Source: Paenibacillus radicis (ex Xue et al. 2023) (GTDB lineage Bacteria; Bacillota; Bacilli; Paenibacillales; NBRC-103111). From it: a DNA stretch of 64,000 bases. Of the stretch, positions 8,485 to 17,425 are shown in pieces. The notes beneath the pieces are model-generated. The model saw nothing but the letters and a program-made list of their open reading frames with translations, made no database searches and was not told the DNA's origin. Position 1 is the first letter of the stretch; every line of letters starts with the position of its first letter. The DNA lies in the NCBI RefSeq assembly GCF_024722015.1, contig NZ_JANQBD010000019.1, forward strand, positions 1 to 64,000, read 5' to 3'. The position numbers and the translations under genes are program-made.

Positions 8485-9414
8485 TTAGCCCCCTAGAATG
8501 GTTCCCATTTTGGACAACGGCTCTGCCAAGGCGTCGAGCGCTTGGCTCAGTTTCTTGATTTCATCTTCCTTCAGATCGCTGTAAAGCACATAATCCTTAT
8601 CTCTACGGTAAGGTGTGAGAGCTTTGTCAAGCTCGCCGAAGCGAGTTTCGATTTCTTTGGATAGAGCAGCATCCTTCTTCTCTACAGACGCTTTAAGCAC
8701 CTTGAAAATTTCGTTCGCCCCTTCGACATTAGCTGCAAAATCGTACAGGTCCGTACGTGAATATCGTTCTTCTTCACCGGTTACTTTGCTTGACGATACC
8801 TCATTAAGCAGCTCGACAGCGCCGGTTACCAGCAGCTTTGCGTCGATCTCTACGCTCTCTACCTTAACGCGAAGCTGCTTTACATCCTGCAGCAGCTGAT
8901 CGGCGACCTTATCTTGACCAGCCAAAGATTTCGTTTCCCATAAAGCTTTCTCTAGTTTATGGTATCCGCGCCACTCGTTATCAGGGACATCGCCTTCACG
9001 GGCGTCGATCCATGGATCGAAATCTCCCAATGATTCAGCTATTGGCTCTATTCTTTCATAATAAGCACGTGCGGGTGCATATTGCTTCTTCGCTGCTTCT
9101 ATGTCTCCGGCTTTGACAGCTTTAGTGAAGCTTTCAGTGGATTTCACAAGCTGGTCAGTTTGTTCAATAACCCACTTGCGGTATTGATCAATCGAAACTT
9201 TCAGATTCGGAGCGGCATCGTTGGCAGCGGCAGGCTTTTCACCGGCCTTTTCTGCAGGTTTATCAGCAGGCTTATCTGCAACAGCCGGTTTAGCAGGCTG
9301 GGTGGCCTCCGGTTTTTTGGCGTCTTTATTAGCTTCAGAATCTCCGCATCCAGAGAGCAGCAGGGCTGAACCCAACACAACTGCTGACAGAGGATAGCTC
9401 CATTTTTTATTCAT
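8485..9414 (-). CDS. efeO: EfeO-like imelysin/M75 lipoprotein
   Basis: The iron-binding surface component of the efe system. The chosen start gives MNKKW at 9414, because GAAGGG lies 9 bases before it; an ATG at 9423 is too close to that site. The signal ends in a lipobox LSGC. A Lys/Pro/Ala-rich linker (residues about 25-60) leads to an imelysin-like helical domain containing GYHKLEKALWE near 150, the HxxE metal motif of the family. The copper-like N-terminal cupredoxin of E. coli EfeO is absent, as in most Gram-positive versions. It is first gene of the operon and sits downstream of the Fur box. Confidence 0.9.
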   Translation of the reverse strand: MNKKWSYPLSAVVLGSALLLSGCGDSEANKDAKKPEATQPAKPAVADKPADKPAEKAGEKPAAANDAAPNLKVSIDQYRKWVIEQTDQLVKSTESFTKAVKAGDIEAAKKQYAPARAYYERIEPIAESLGDFDPWIDAREGDVPDNEWRGYHKLEKALWETKSLAGQDKVADQLLQDVKQLRVKVESVEIDAKLLVTGAVELLNEVSSSKVTGEEERYSRTDLYDFAANVEGANEIFKVLKASVEKKDAALSKEIETRFGELDKALTPYRRDKDYVLYSDLKEDEIKKLSQALDALAEPLSKMGTILGG

Positions 9415-9455
9415 GCTAAACATCCCTTCGTATTCAAAGTATGGCCAATATTAAT

Positions 9456-9474
9456 GAGAATAAAAATCATTATC
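9456..9474 (-). promoter_or_regulatory. Fur box of the efe operon
   Basis: On the minus strand the site reads GATAATGATTTTTATTCTC and matches the classical 19-bp Fur consensus at 16 positions by my count. It lies about 40 bases before the efeO start, fitting iron-dependent repression. Confidence 0.85.
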
Positions 9475-9699
9475 AGTTAAAAATAATTTATACCTTTCAC
9501 TAAGCTTTTGCAATACTTTTAAAGAACAAAGTTGTCGATATTTTGTCTGTTTAAGTGGTTTCTACTTATTAAAATAATCTGCCGATGATCAAGGAACCAT
9601 TCAGGGGCGGGGTCATGCCAACTTCTTGTTTGATTTGCCTAAAAATTTGTTGATCTGGGAAAGTCATATTGATTTAATAAGGTTCATTAAGATCAATGA

Positions 9700-10521
9700 G
9701 TGGTTTATAATAAAGCTAAATTCCGATTAAGGATGAAATTCACCCTAATTCATAAGGAGATCTATCATTTGCATCTACTAGCTAAGGAGTCCAGTTTGTT
9801 TAATGAGATTGCGGTTTACGAAACTAACCAGTTATATGGCGAGATGGGAAAATATCGATTTTTGCAGTTTTCAGATGATGCTATGCAAGGTGCAGTGGAC
9901 TTGAAGGATCTGAGTCGCATTGTGCTGGAATACCCGAGAGCAATTATACATTTAATGGAGTTCAACGATCCGTCGTTTGAAAATGTGTTTGTCATTGGGC
10001 ATGGTATCGGGACAATCGCGAGCCATTACCCGGACAAGCGATTTACTGTAGTAGAAATAGACCAGAAAGTAGTGGAGTTAAGCAGACTGTTTTTCAATTA
10101 CCGGAAGGATAATGTTGTTATAGGAGATGGACGCAGTATCCTTATGAATGAAGAACCCAATAAATTTGATTATATAATCTTGGACGCTTTCACGAAAAAA
10201 GGTACTCCGCTCCATTTAACAACGAAGGAATTTTTCGAAATGACGATGGAAAAGCTCGACTCTCGGGGAGCTATCATTATTAATCTAATGGGAAAATCCA
10301 AGAACGATAAACTGATCGATGCTATTTATACCACTCTTAGAGAAACGTATGCTTACTCAAAAGCCTACGGCCTAGCGGGGACGAATGAGTCTGACATACG
10401 GAATATTATTGTAATGGGGAGCAACAAGACTATCGAATTCCAGGCAAAGGATATGGCAGGCTTTATTGAGATCGAACTAGGAAATGGACATATTATAATG
10501 GACCTCACACCTCATACTTGA
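9700..10521 (+). CDS. spermidine-synthase-like methyltransferase-fold protein
   Basis: A 273-residue protein of the polyamine synthase/fused-MT fold: VFVIGHGIGTIASHYP near 107 (motif I), TVVEIDQKVVEL (acidic ligand-binding strand), VVIGDGRS and FDYIILDAF (motif with the catalytic-type Asp). It lacks the canonical GGGDG of true spermidine synthases (GHGIG instead), so enzymatic identity is uncertain. The start is uncertain too: the GTG used here has no good ribosome site, and an ATG at 9733 has only AAGG very close by. It is single, with divergent efeO upstream. Confidence 0.65.
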   Translation: MVYNKAKFRLRMKFTLIHKEIYHLHLLAKESSLFNEIAVYETNQLYGEMGKYRFLQFSDDAMQGAVDLKDLSRIVLEYPRAIIHLMEFNDPSFENVFVIGHGIGTIASHYPDKRFTVVEIDQKVVELSRLFFNYRKDNVVIGDGRSILMNEEPNKFDYIILDAFTKKGTPLHLTTKEFFEMTMEKLDSRGAIIINLMGKSKNDKLIDAIYTTLRETYAYSKAYGLAGTNESDIRNIIVMGSNKTIEFQAKDMAGFIEIELGNGHIIMDLTPHT

Positions 10522-10701
10522 ACCGCAGCGGCTGCCGCGAAGGAGAGGTTTCGGTGTTTTGCACGCTGTAGAAAACGGGTTATTACACACGTGCGCTCAC
10601 TTAAGCATAGAGGGTATCGGTTATTTACATATGGAATATAAAATGGAAAAATAAAACAAGCTCCTCTATTGACAAAAGGGATTATATGGAATAAAGTTTA
10701 A

Positions 10702-10729
10702 TTGTTAGTGGTTTGTTAGTTGATATAAT
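10702..10729 (+). promoter_or_regulatory. probable promoter of the YceI-family gene
   Basis: TTGTTA (10702-10707), a 16-base spacer and TATAAT (10724-10729) lie about 33 bases before the start codon. Confidence 0.55.
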
Positions 10730-10761
10730 TTAGTAAGTTAAATATTGGGGAGGTAATACTT

Positions 10762-11289
10762 TTGGCTAAAGCGAAATGGACGGTTGACACCACTCACAGC
10801 AGCGTTGACTTTACAATCCGACACATGATGATTGCGAAGGTAAAAGGCACATTCCATACCTTTGAAGCGGAGATTGAGGCTGATCCGGAGGATCTGACAT
10901 CGGCCGATGTTAATTTCAGTATCGATTTAAGCAGCATTGATACACGCAATAGTGATAGGGATGCCCATCTTCGTACAGCGGATTTCTTCGATGTGGAACA
11001 GTTTCCTCTGCTGACGTTCAAATCCAGCCAAATTGTGAAAACGGGAGAAGGGGAATATGACGTGACAGGTGATGTAACACTTCATGGCGTAACCCGTTCT
11101 GAAACGTTCGCCGTTACCTTCGAAGGTTCAGGTAAAGATCCGTGGGGCAATGAGAAGGCTGGCTTTAGTGGTCAGGGGAGCTTCAAACGCAGCGACTACG
11201 GCTTAACATATAATGCGGCACTTGAAACAGGCGGCGTTCTCATCGCAGATGAGGTCAAAATTTCCATTGAAATTGAAGCGTCCAAATAA
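10762..11289 (+). CDS. YceI-family lipocalin-like protein
   Basis: A 175-residue protein of the YceI/polyisoprenoid-binding family. Typical features are WTVDTTHSSVDFTIRHM at the N terminus, SRDAHL-like SDRDAHLRTADFFDVE near 62-77, and LTFKSSQI with GDVTLHGVTR. There is no signal peptide, so this version is cytoplasmic, as is common in Firmicutes. The start is TTG with GGGGAGG 7 bases upstream. The family binds long isoprenoid or amphiphilic ligands; the physiological role here is unknown. A terminator follows. Confidence 0.9.
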   Translation: MAKAKWTVDTTHSSVDFTIRHMMIAKVKGTFHTFEAEIEADPEDLTSADVNFSIDLSSIDTRNSDRDAHLRTADFFDVEQFPLLTFKSSQIVKTGEGEYDVTGDVTLHGVTRSETFAVTFEGSGKDPWGNEKAGFSGQGSFKRSDYGLTYNAALETGGVLIADEVKISIEIEASK

Positions 11290-11326
11290 GAATTGAAATT
11301 TATAACGCTTATATCCTATAAAATTG

Positions 11327-11364
11327 AAGCCTCCATTCCACGGCTCTGTGGTTGGAGGCTTTTT
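11327..11364. terminator. terminator after the YceI-family gene
   Basis: AAGCCTCCA pairs with TGGAGGCTT around a GC-rich loop and is followed by TTTTT. It can also serve the convergent glutathione peroxidase gene. Confidence 0.85.
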
Positions 11365-11431
11365 GCATTACATTAGTGATATGATAGCGCATTTGGCTGT
11401 TACAGAGACATTCAATCAGGTTTGGTGTGAG

Positions 11432-11992
11432 CTAAGCTACCCCAGTCTGAAGCAGCTCATCGATGCTTGACTTTAGTATGTCAAGTTCATCCGTTGGTTC
11501 AAATCTGCGGATGACTTTCCCTTCCTGGTCAATAAGAAACTTGGTAAAGTTCCATTTAATGGAGTCACCGTATAACCATTCAGGTGATTTCTCGGTAATC
11601 ATCATTTTGAGCAGCTTGGCGTTAAAATTAGCCTCATCAAATCCTTGGAACGGAGCTGCTCTTTTTAAGTAATCGAATAGAGGATGAGCATGCTCGCCGT
11701 TAACTTCCAGCTTTGCTGCAATAGGGAATTTCACGCCGTAATTAATTTGACAAAAGGATGAGGCTTCCTGATTACTGCCAGGCTCTTGTTCCCCGAATTG
11801 ATTGCATGGAAATCCAATGATTTCAACTCCAAGTGCATGATACTGGTCGTAAAGCTTCTGGAGATCTTCAAATTGCGGGGTAAATGTGCATTTGCTCGCC
11901 GTATTTACAATAAGGACAACTTTATCTTTAAAATGGTACAAGGGCATGCGTTCTCCGTTTGTTTTGACAATGTTAAAATCATAAATAGTCAC
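11432..11992 (-). CDS. bsaA: glutathione-peroxidase-family thiol peroxidase
   Basis: A non-selenium GPx-family peroxidase of about 186 residues, probably thioredoxin-dependent as for other bacterial members. The chosen GTG start (protein begins MTIYDF) has GAGGTG about 7 bases upstream and aligns with the usual family N terminus; an in-frame ATG at 12055 would add 21 unlikely residues. Key features: NTASKC with peroxidatic Cys35, FPCNQFGEQEPG, and KWNFTKFLI with the catalytic Trp/Asn. An extra segment of about 20 residues before KWNF is longer than in B. subtilis BsaA. It is divergent from trxB, whose product could supply reduced thioredoxin. Confidence 0.88.
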   Translation of the reverse strand: MTIYDFNIVKTNGERMPLYHFKDKVVLIVNTASKCTFTPQFEDLQKLYDQYHALGVEIIGFPCNQFGEQEPGSNQEASSFCQINYGVKFPIAAKLEVNGEHAHPLFDYLKRAAPFQGFDEANFNAKLLKMMITEKSPEWLYGDSIKWNFTKFLIDQEGKVIRRFEPTDELDILKSSIDELLQTGVA

Positions 11993-12069
11993 GCGTCTCA
12001 CCTCATCAACAGGGTTTATTCTTGCAACAATAGTATAAAAATTCCCATAAGGCAATAGTCCTGATAAAG

Positions 12070-12135
12070 TTTCATGAAACCTTCATTTGATCTTCATCAT
12101 ACCTTCATGAAGCTAACAGCAGCAGGTGATAAGAT
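12070..12135. promoter_or_regulatory. four 11-bp-spaced CTTCAT-type repeats before trxB, with -10 element
   Basis: TTTCAT at 12070 and CTTCAT at 12081, 12092 and 12103 are exactly 11 bases apart on the plus strand. A -10-like TAAGAT lies at 12130-12135, and the last repeat falls where the -35 would be. Direct repeats at one helical turn are the typical site of PhoB/OmpR-family response regulators. Confidence 0.6.
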
Positions 12136-12190
12136 TTGTCTATGAAGCAAATTTATACTTAGTTTAAATATATGAAAAGAGGTAAATACC

Positions 12191-13162
12191 ATGTATAAAA
12201 CAGTTATTATCGGAACTGGGCCGGGGGGATTGACGGCTGCCATATATTTGGCGAGAGCGAATCTGAATCCATTAGTTATTGAAGGGCCCGAGCCGGGCGG
12301 TCAGCTTACCACTACAACAGAAGTTGAAAATTTTCCTGGATTTCCGGATGGAATAATGGGTCCGGAGTTAATGGATAATATGCGGAAACAAGCGGAGAGA
12401 TTTGGTGCTGAATTCAAATCTGGTTGGGTTAATAAAGTTGATTTCTCCAAGCGCCCCTTTACCCTTTCGGTGGAAGGTATGGGGGAGGTACAAGCGGAAT
12501 CGGTCATTATTTCAACGGGTGCTTCGGCCAAATATCTAGGAATTCCAGGCGAGAAAGAAAACGTCGGCCGCGGTGTTAGCACTTGTGCGACATGCGATGG
12601 ATTTTTCTTCCGCAACAAAAAGATCATCGTTGTTGGAGGCGGAGATTCAGCCATGGAAGAGGCTAATTACTTGACACGATTTGCTTCCGAAGTCGTGCTT
12701 GTTAACCGGCGGAGTGAGCTTCGCGCTTCGAAAATCATGCAGGATCGTGCGCGTGCCAACAGTAAAATCAGCTGGGGACTGAATAAAACGCCCTTGGAGG
12801 TACTGGCCGGCGAACGCGGGGTAACTGGATTGAAGGTAACCAACAACGATACTGGGTTAGAGGAAGTTATTGAAGCCGATGGGGTATTTATTGCAATCGG
12901 CCATACTCCGAACACCAAGTTTCTTGGAGGTCAGCTGACAGCTGACGACAATGGCTATCTGCTCGTGAAGCCTGGTACTACGGAGATGAACATCCCTGGT
13001 GTATTTGCTTGCGGAGATGTTCAGGACAGCCGCTACAGACAGGCGATTAGCGCGGCGGGAACCGGATGTATGGCTGCACTCGATTGCGAAAGATTTCTGG
13101 AGGATTCACATGCTCATTCAGACTTAACCTTTGCGGCATCGGGCGCTGTGGAAGGAAACTGA
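12191..13162 (+). CDS. trxB: thioredoxin-disulfide reductase
   Basis: A 323-residue cytoplasmic flavoprotein, the usual TrxB length. It shows an FAD-binding GTGPGG near residue 9, the redox-active CATCDG near 134, the NADPH-binding GGGDSAMEEA near 152, and the C-terminal FAD motif GVFACGDVQD. It uses NADPH to reduce thioredoxin. ATG follows AAAGAGG. It is transcribed divergently from the glutathione-peroxidase-family gene, with the 11-bp repeat array between them. A terminator follows. Confidence 0.96.
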   Translation: MYKTVIIGTGPGGLTAAIYLARANLNPLVIEGPEPGGQLTTTTEVENFPGFPDGIMGPELMDNMRKQAERFGAEFKSGWVNKVDFSKRPFTLSVEGMGEVQAESVIISTGASAKYLGIPGEKENVGRGVSTCATCDGFFFRNKKIIVVGGGDSAMEEANYLTRFASEVVLVNRRSELRASKIMQDRARANSKISWGLNKTPLEVLAGERGVTGLKVTNNDTGLEEVIEADGVFIAIGHTPNTKFLGGQLTADDNGYLLVKPGTTEMNIPGVFACGDVQDSRYRQAISAAGTGCMAALDCERFLEDSHAHSDLTFAASGAVEGN

Positions 13163-13170
13163 TAAGGGAA

Positions 13171-13212
13171 TAGACCGCTTCCTCTGCTTTTGCGGAGGGC
13201 GGTCTATTTTTT
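13171..13212 (+). terminator. terminator of trxB
   Basis: TAGACCGC pairs with GCGGTCTA and is followed by TTTTTT. An inner stem CCTC/GAGG strengthens it. Confidence 0.85.
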
Positions 13213-13215
13213 GCA

Positions 13216-14190
13216 TTAAGATTTAATCACTCTTTTGGCCGAAACCATACGTCCCTTCCAGTTGTCGTCAAGCTCTGTGACGGTTACTCCAATCCCTACC
13301 CGATAAGTATGCAATACTTTATTATCTCCAAGATAGATGCCCACATGTCCAATCTTCTGGAGTCCGGATTCATTTTTGCGTTGAGGTGTTGTGAAGAACA
13401 GCAGGTCGCCTTTTCGTATCTTATTTAATTCCACTTCCTGTCCCGTTTGGCTCTGATCTCTGGAAACACGGGGCAGCGTCACGCTTTGCTCTCCAAAGAT
13501 ATACCGTGTAAAGGAAGAGCAGTCGAAGGTGGCGGTCTGCTTAGGAGAAGCGCCGAACTGATAGGGCGTGCCCAAATATTTCAAACCGATAGCGATCACA
13601 GCATCCGCTTTGCGCTCCCACGCAGGCCGATCTGCTTCGAAACGGTAATCTGTCGCTGCTGCTGACACATAGCCCTTCCGGCCGTTAACAGTAACTTCGA
13701 GCCATTCCCTGTTCGACTCCGCACTGACTTCGACTTTAGTATTCATCGGCAATGTTTCAAGAACCGCAGCATTTCCATCAGGCTTCTCCAGCATGACAGC
13801 TGCAGCTTTCAGTATTGCAGTATTAGGCACATACTCCGTCTTGGGAGGTGTGGGAAGGTCGGATGCGGGATCGTCGCTTTGAGAGGGATCGATGATAGTA
13901 GCCATTTTCGTTGAATCATCCCAGCCTACATCAAATCCAAAAGTATCGGCAAGCAGCCGGATTGGAATATAAGTTGTGCCCTGGTAATTTAAGCTGCCTG
14001 GAAGCTGCCGGGTCCCATCGTTATAGCCATCTTCAGCTGAAAAGCTGGAATCCCCTTTCTTCCAATGAAAAGGAGAGAGGTCTGCCGTTACCTGCTGTAT
14101 TTTTCCTGATGCCAATGATATTCCAGAACCAAGTCCTCCTGCAAAAACGGCAATACCTAGAGTGATGTATAGAGCGGCTGATTTTTTCAT
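13216..14190 (-). CDS. secreted NlpC/P60 endopeptidase with stalk-like and SH3 domains
   Basis: A cell-wall peptidoglycan hydrolase of 324 residues. The start at 14190 is chosen for GGAGGAG 6 bases upstream and the clean signal peptide that follows (MKKSAALYITLGIAV). Next comes a copper-amine-oxidase-N-like segment (TTYIPIRLLADTFGFDVGW, residues about 65-95), then an SH3b-like wall-binding region (about 120-175). The C-terminal NlpC/P60 domain has catalytic Cys in TFDCSSFTRYIF and His in GHVGIYLGDNKVLHT. It probably cuts within the stem peptide. It is monocistronic. Confidence 0.9.
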   Translation of the reverse strand: MKKSAALYITLGIAVFAGGLGSGISLASGKIQQVTADLSPFHWKKGDSSFSAEDGYNDGTRQLPGSLNYQGTTYIPIRLLADTFGFDVGWDDSTKMATIIDPSQSDDPASDLPTPPKTEYVPNTAILKAAAVMLEKPDGNAAVLETLPMNTKVEVSAESNREWLEVTVNGRKGYVSAAATDYRFEADRPAWERKADAVIAIGLKYLGTPYQFGASPKQTATFDCSSFTRYIFGEQSVTLPRVSRDQSQTGQEVELNKIRKGDLLFFTTPQRKNESGLQKIGHVGIYLGDNKVLHTYRVGIGVTVTELDDNWKGRMVSAKRVIKS

Positions 14191-14328
14191 GATGAATGGC
14201 TCCTCCGGAGAAATGGTTATCTCTAAACTATTCGGAGGCACGGTCGATTTAATGGGAGCTCGAAGTAGGCTGGGGCAATTTACCACACTAGAAGTGCATC
14301 GCTTGCTTCTCAAGCTTGAATTAATAAA

Positions 14329-14365
14329 AAGCCCTCCTCCAACCATTTGGTTAGAAGAGGGCTTA
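14329..14365 (-). terminator. terminator of gdhA
   Basis: AAGCCCTC (14329-14336) pairs with GAGGGCTT (14357-14364), with an inner stem AACCA/TGGTT. On the minus strand TTTTTATTAA follows. Confidence 0.8.
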
Positions 14366-14391
14366 GGTAGGCTAAGCTAGCTAAAAATTAA

Positions 14392-15771
14392 TTAAATGAT
14401 GCCGTGAGCGAGCATAGTATCCGCTACTTTTAAGAATCCGGCAATGTTGGCGCCCACCACGAGGTTGCCGGGATGACCGTATTCCTCTGCTGCGTTGACA
14501 GAGTTTCTATAAATGTTTTTCATAATTTCATGAAGCTTGTCGTCCACCTCGTGGAAGGCCCATGAATATCTCATGCTGTTTTGAGCCATTTCAAGCGCAG
14601 AAACGGCAACGCCACCGGCATTTGCAGCCTTCGCTGGTCCGAAAAGCACGTCAGCTTGCAAGAATACATCGATAGCTTCCAATGTAGAAGGCATGTTAGC
14701 TCCTTCGCCGATTGCTAACACTCCGTTTGCTACCAAACGTTTGGCTGATGTCTCGTCAATTTCATTTTGGGTAGCGCATGGAAGAGCGATGTCACATGGA
14801 ATTGTCCAGATGTTTTGGCAGCCCTCGAAGTAAACAGCGTCCGGATGTTCATTCACATACTCGCTGATCCGTTTTCTTTCTACTTCTTTCAGTCTGCGTA
14901 CTGTTTCGAGATTAATTCCGTCTTTATCATAGACGTATCCGTTTGAATCGCTGCATGCAACGACTTTGGCGCCTAATTGGACTGCCTTTTGGATAGCGTA
15001 AATAGATACGTTACCTGAGCCGGACACAACAACTGTGCTTCCGTCAAAGCTTAATCCTTTGGATTTCAGCATTTCATTGACGAAGTAAACGGCACCGTAG
15101 CCAGTAGCTTCTGTACGAGCCAAGCTGCCGCCGTACAAAAGTCCTTTACCTGTAAGAACTCCGGCTTCATTGCCGCCGCGGATTCTTTTGTATTGGCCGA
15201 ACATGTAGCCGATTTCTCTTGCGCCAACACCGATATCTCCCGCAGGTACGTCAGTATCAGGACCGATATATTTGCTTAATTCAGTCATGAAGCTTTGGGT
15301 GAAACGCATAACTTCGCCTTCAGACTTGCCCTTCGGATCGAAATCGGATCCGCCTTTACCGCCGCCGATCGGTTGGCCGGTAAGGGAGTTTTTGAAGGTT
15401 TGCTCAAAACCGAGGAACTTAATGATGCTGGCATTAACGGAAGGATGGAATCTTAATCCGCCTTTGAAAGGACCGATTGCGCTATTGAATTGAACGCGGA
15501 AGCCGCGGTTAACGTTAACAATCCCCTGATCGTCTACCCAAGGCACACGGAAAGTAATCATTCGTTCCGGCTCAACCATTCTTTCAAGAATGCCGTTTTC
15601 CATATACTTTGGATGCTTGGCAATGACAGGTACTAACGATTCGAGAATTTCTTTTACCGCTTGATGAAATTCACTCTCGTGAGGATTACGCTTTACTACA
15701 GTTTCGTATACCCCCTGAACATAATCTTTTGCGCTTACTTCTTGTGGATTCAAGGTTTGAAGATTACTCAC
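14392..15771 (-). CDS. gdhA: NADP-type glutamate dehydrogenase
   Basis: A 459-residue enzyme of the hexameric, mostly NADPH-dependent family that makes glutamate from 2-oxoglutarate and ammonium. The family features are intact: PFKGGLRFHPSV, GGGKGGSDFDPKGKS with the catalytic Lys, DTDVPAGDIGVG, and the Rossmann motif VSGSGNVSIYAIQKA near 246. The start is GTG, preceded by AAGGTGG. Together with nirB it points to ammonium assimilation in the organism, but the two are not linked in one operon. Confidence 0.95.
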   Translation of the reverse strand: MSNLQTLNPQEVSAKDYVQGVYETVVKRNPHESEFHQAVKEILESLVPVIAKHPKYMENGILERMVEPERMITFRVPWVDDQGIVNVNRGFRVQFNSAIGPFKGGLRFHPSVNASIIKFLGFEQTFKNSLTGQPIGGGKGGSDFDPKGKSEGEVMRFTQSFMTELSKYIGPDTDVPAGDIGVGAREIGYMFGQYKRIRGGNEAGVLTGKGLLYGGSLARTEATGYGAVYFVNEMLKSKGLSFDGSTVVVSGSGNVSIYAIQKAVQLGAKVVACSDSNGYVYDKDGINLETVRRLKEVERKRISEYVNEHPDAVYFEGCQNIWTIPCDIALPCATQNEIDETSAKRLVANGVLAIGEGANMPSTLEAIDVFLQADVLFGPAKAANAGGVAVSALEMAQNSMRYSWAFHEVDDKLHEIMKNIYRNSVNAAEEYGHPGNLVVGANIAGFLKVADTMLAHGII

Positions 15772-16068
15772 TACGGTTCAACCACCTTCATAAAATATCG
15801 TTATTTTATTGATCCCTAAGCCCGGTTATTCGACTTTATTTGCTACTTTATTTTTACATATTAAGCTGGAATCGGCAACAATAATTTACATGTTATGTTA
15901 AGTTACAATCGGGGGTAAGTCGATGAATAAAGGGCTGACATTGTACGATATTTTTTCTGAATAATAACAGAATATTTGACACGTATAGGTAAGAAGTGCT
16001 GTTATTATTGTTGATGTGGTTATATGCTTAGTTGTATGTCAATTTGTATGCCAGGAGGAACGAGAACA

Positions 16069-16398
16069 ATGAACCCTTTTACATTGCGAGTGATCGATAT
16101 TATTAAGAACATACCTGAAGGATACGTTATGACTTATGGGCAAATTGCGGATCTGGCGGGAAGCCCGCGAGGGGCGAGACAGGTCGTGCGGATATTGCAT
16201 ACGCAAAGCCGCATTCATAAGCTTCCCTGGCACAGGGTAGTAAATGCTCAAGGGGAAATCGCGATTAGGGATGATGAATCACGCTTTATGCAGACACTTT
16301 ATTTGAGCAATGAAGGCGTGGAATTGAAAGTCGATGGACGTATTGACCTAGAGAAATACCGATTCATCCCATCAAGTAGTGAAGATAACAGCATATGA
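16069..16398 (+). CDS. alkyltransferase-like (ATL) DNA-damage recognition protein
   Basis: A 109-residue protein with the MGMT DNA-binding domain but without alkyl transfer activity expected: the active-site motif reads PWHRVV, with Trp replacing the acceptor Cys of PCHRV. This is the mark of ATL proteins, which bind O6-alkylguanine and hand it to nucleotide excision repair. The recognition helix SPRGARQVVRIL carries the arginine finger. ATG at 16069 has AGGAGG 10 bases upstream. It lies 15 kb from the ada cluster. Confidence 0.9.
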   Translation: MNPFTLRVIDIIKNIPEGYVMTYGQIADLAGSPRGARQVVRILHTQSRIHKLPWHRVVNAQGEIAIRDDESRFMQTLYLSNEGVELKVDGRIDLEKYRFIPSSSEDNSI

Positions 16399-16560
16399 AA
16401 CGACTTCAATGCTTCATAGGACATAAACAATGATTCAAGCTGCTTGAGCATTATACCGGAATAAAGTAAAGCGGTCATGGGAATTTTATCGGATGTAATC
16501 ATTGGCTGCGAGTCGGCAACTGAGGGCTAAGCTCTAGCTAGAAAGGGGTAACGAATATTG

Positions 16561-17343
16561 ATGAAACGTCTGGCTGCAAGTATGGTTTGCCTTGTTTTGA
16601 TCGTCTTATTAACCTCCGGTACTGTATTCGCTCAAGGGTCTCAGCCGTATCATTTTGGATTCAAGAAGAGCAAGGACGGCAAGCTTCCCTCGATAGCGGA
16701 GGAGGGCTTTATGGCTACGGTTCAAAAGCACGAAGCTATTTTTCTAGGGGATACGGAGCAAAAGGAGCTCTATCTCACCTTCGATAATGGTTATGAAAAT
16801 GGGTATACAGCCCAAATTCTGGATGTGTTGAAGGAAAAGAAGGTGCCCGCCGCTTTCTTCGTTACGGGTCACTATGTTAAAGACCAGCCGGACCTGATCA
16901 AAAGGATGGTTAGCGAGGGACATTTGGTCGGGAATCATTCGTGGAGCCATCCTGACATGAGTCAAATCTCGGTAAACCGGATGAAAGAAGAGCTGGAGAA
17001 AGTAAGGCAAGCTGTGTCACAGCTTACAGGCCAAGAATCTATGCCGTATTTGCGGCCGCCGAGAGGAATTTTTAGCGATCAGGTGCTAAGGGCAAGCCGA
17101 GAGCTGGGTTATACTAATGTGTTCTGGTCCATAGCCTATAGGGACTGGGATACGAAGCAGCAAAAGGGCTGGAGCTACGCCTATGAAAGTGTAATGGCTC
17201 AGCTTCACCCGGGCGCGGTGATTTTGCTCCATTCGGTATCAAGTGATAACGCCAAAGCGCTAGCGAAAATTATCGATGACACTCGTCAGCAGGGGTATGA
17301 GTTCAAGAGTCTGGATCAATTGAAAAATAAACATTATCATTAA
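16561..17343 (+). CDS. pdaA: PdaA-type polysaccharide deacetylase
   Basis: A 260-residue secreted NodB-domain enzyme that deacetylates N-acetylmuramic acid on the way to muramic delta-lactam in the spore cortex. A signal peptide covers residues 1-25 (to VFAQG). The NodB motifs are present: LTFDNGYE (motif 1 with the PdaA-typical N), GNHSWSHPDMS (motif 2), and LRPPRGIFS (motif 3), with LLHSVSSDNA near the end. The ATG at 16561 has GAAAGGGG upstream. The spore role is inferred from the family. Confidence 0.9.
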   Translation: MKRLAASMVCLVLIVLLTSGTVFAQGSQPYHFGFKKSKDGKLPSIAEEGFMATVQKHEAIFLGDTEQKELYLTFDNGYENGYTAQILDVLKEKKVPAAFFVTGHYVKDQPDLIKRMVSEGHLVGNHSWSHPDMSQISVNRMKEELEKVRQAVSQLTGQESMPYLRPPRGIFSDQVLRASRELGYTNVFWSIAYRDWDTKQQKGWSYAYESVMAQLHPGAVILLHSVSSDNAKALAKIIDDTRQQGYEFKSLDQLKNKHYH

Positions 17344-17425
17344 TTGCTCCGTCCCCCAAACATAAAATTACTTGCATAGGGAAATAAGAATAGTACTGTG
17401 ATTTTACCGAGGGGGGGCTTTTTTC

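Noticed and set aside
13216..14346. Upstream start of the NlpC/P60 gene at 14346
   Set aside because: It would run through the gdhA terminator and bury the signal peptide inside the protein.
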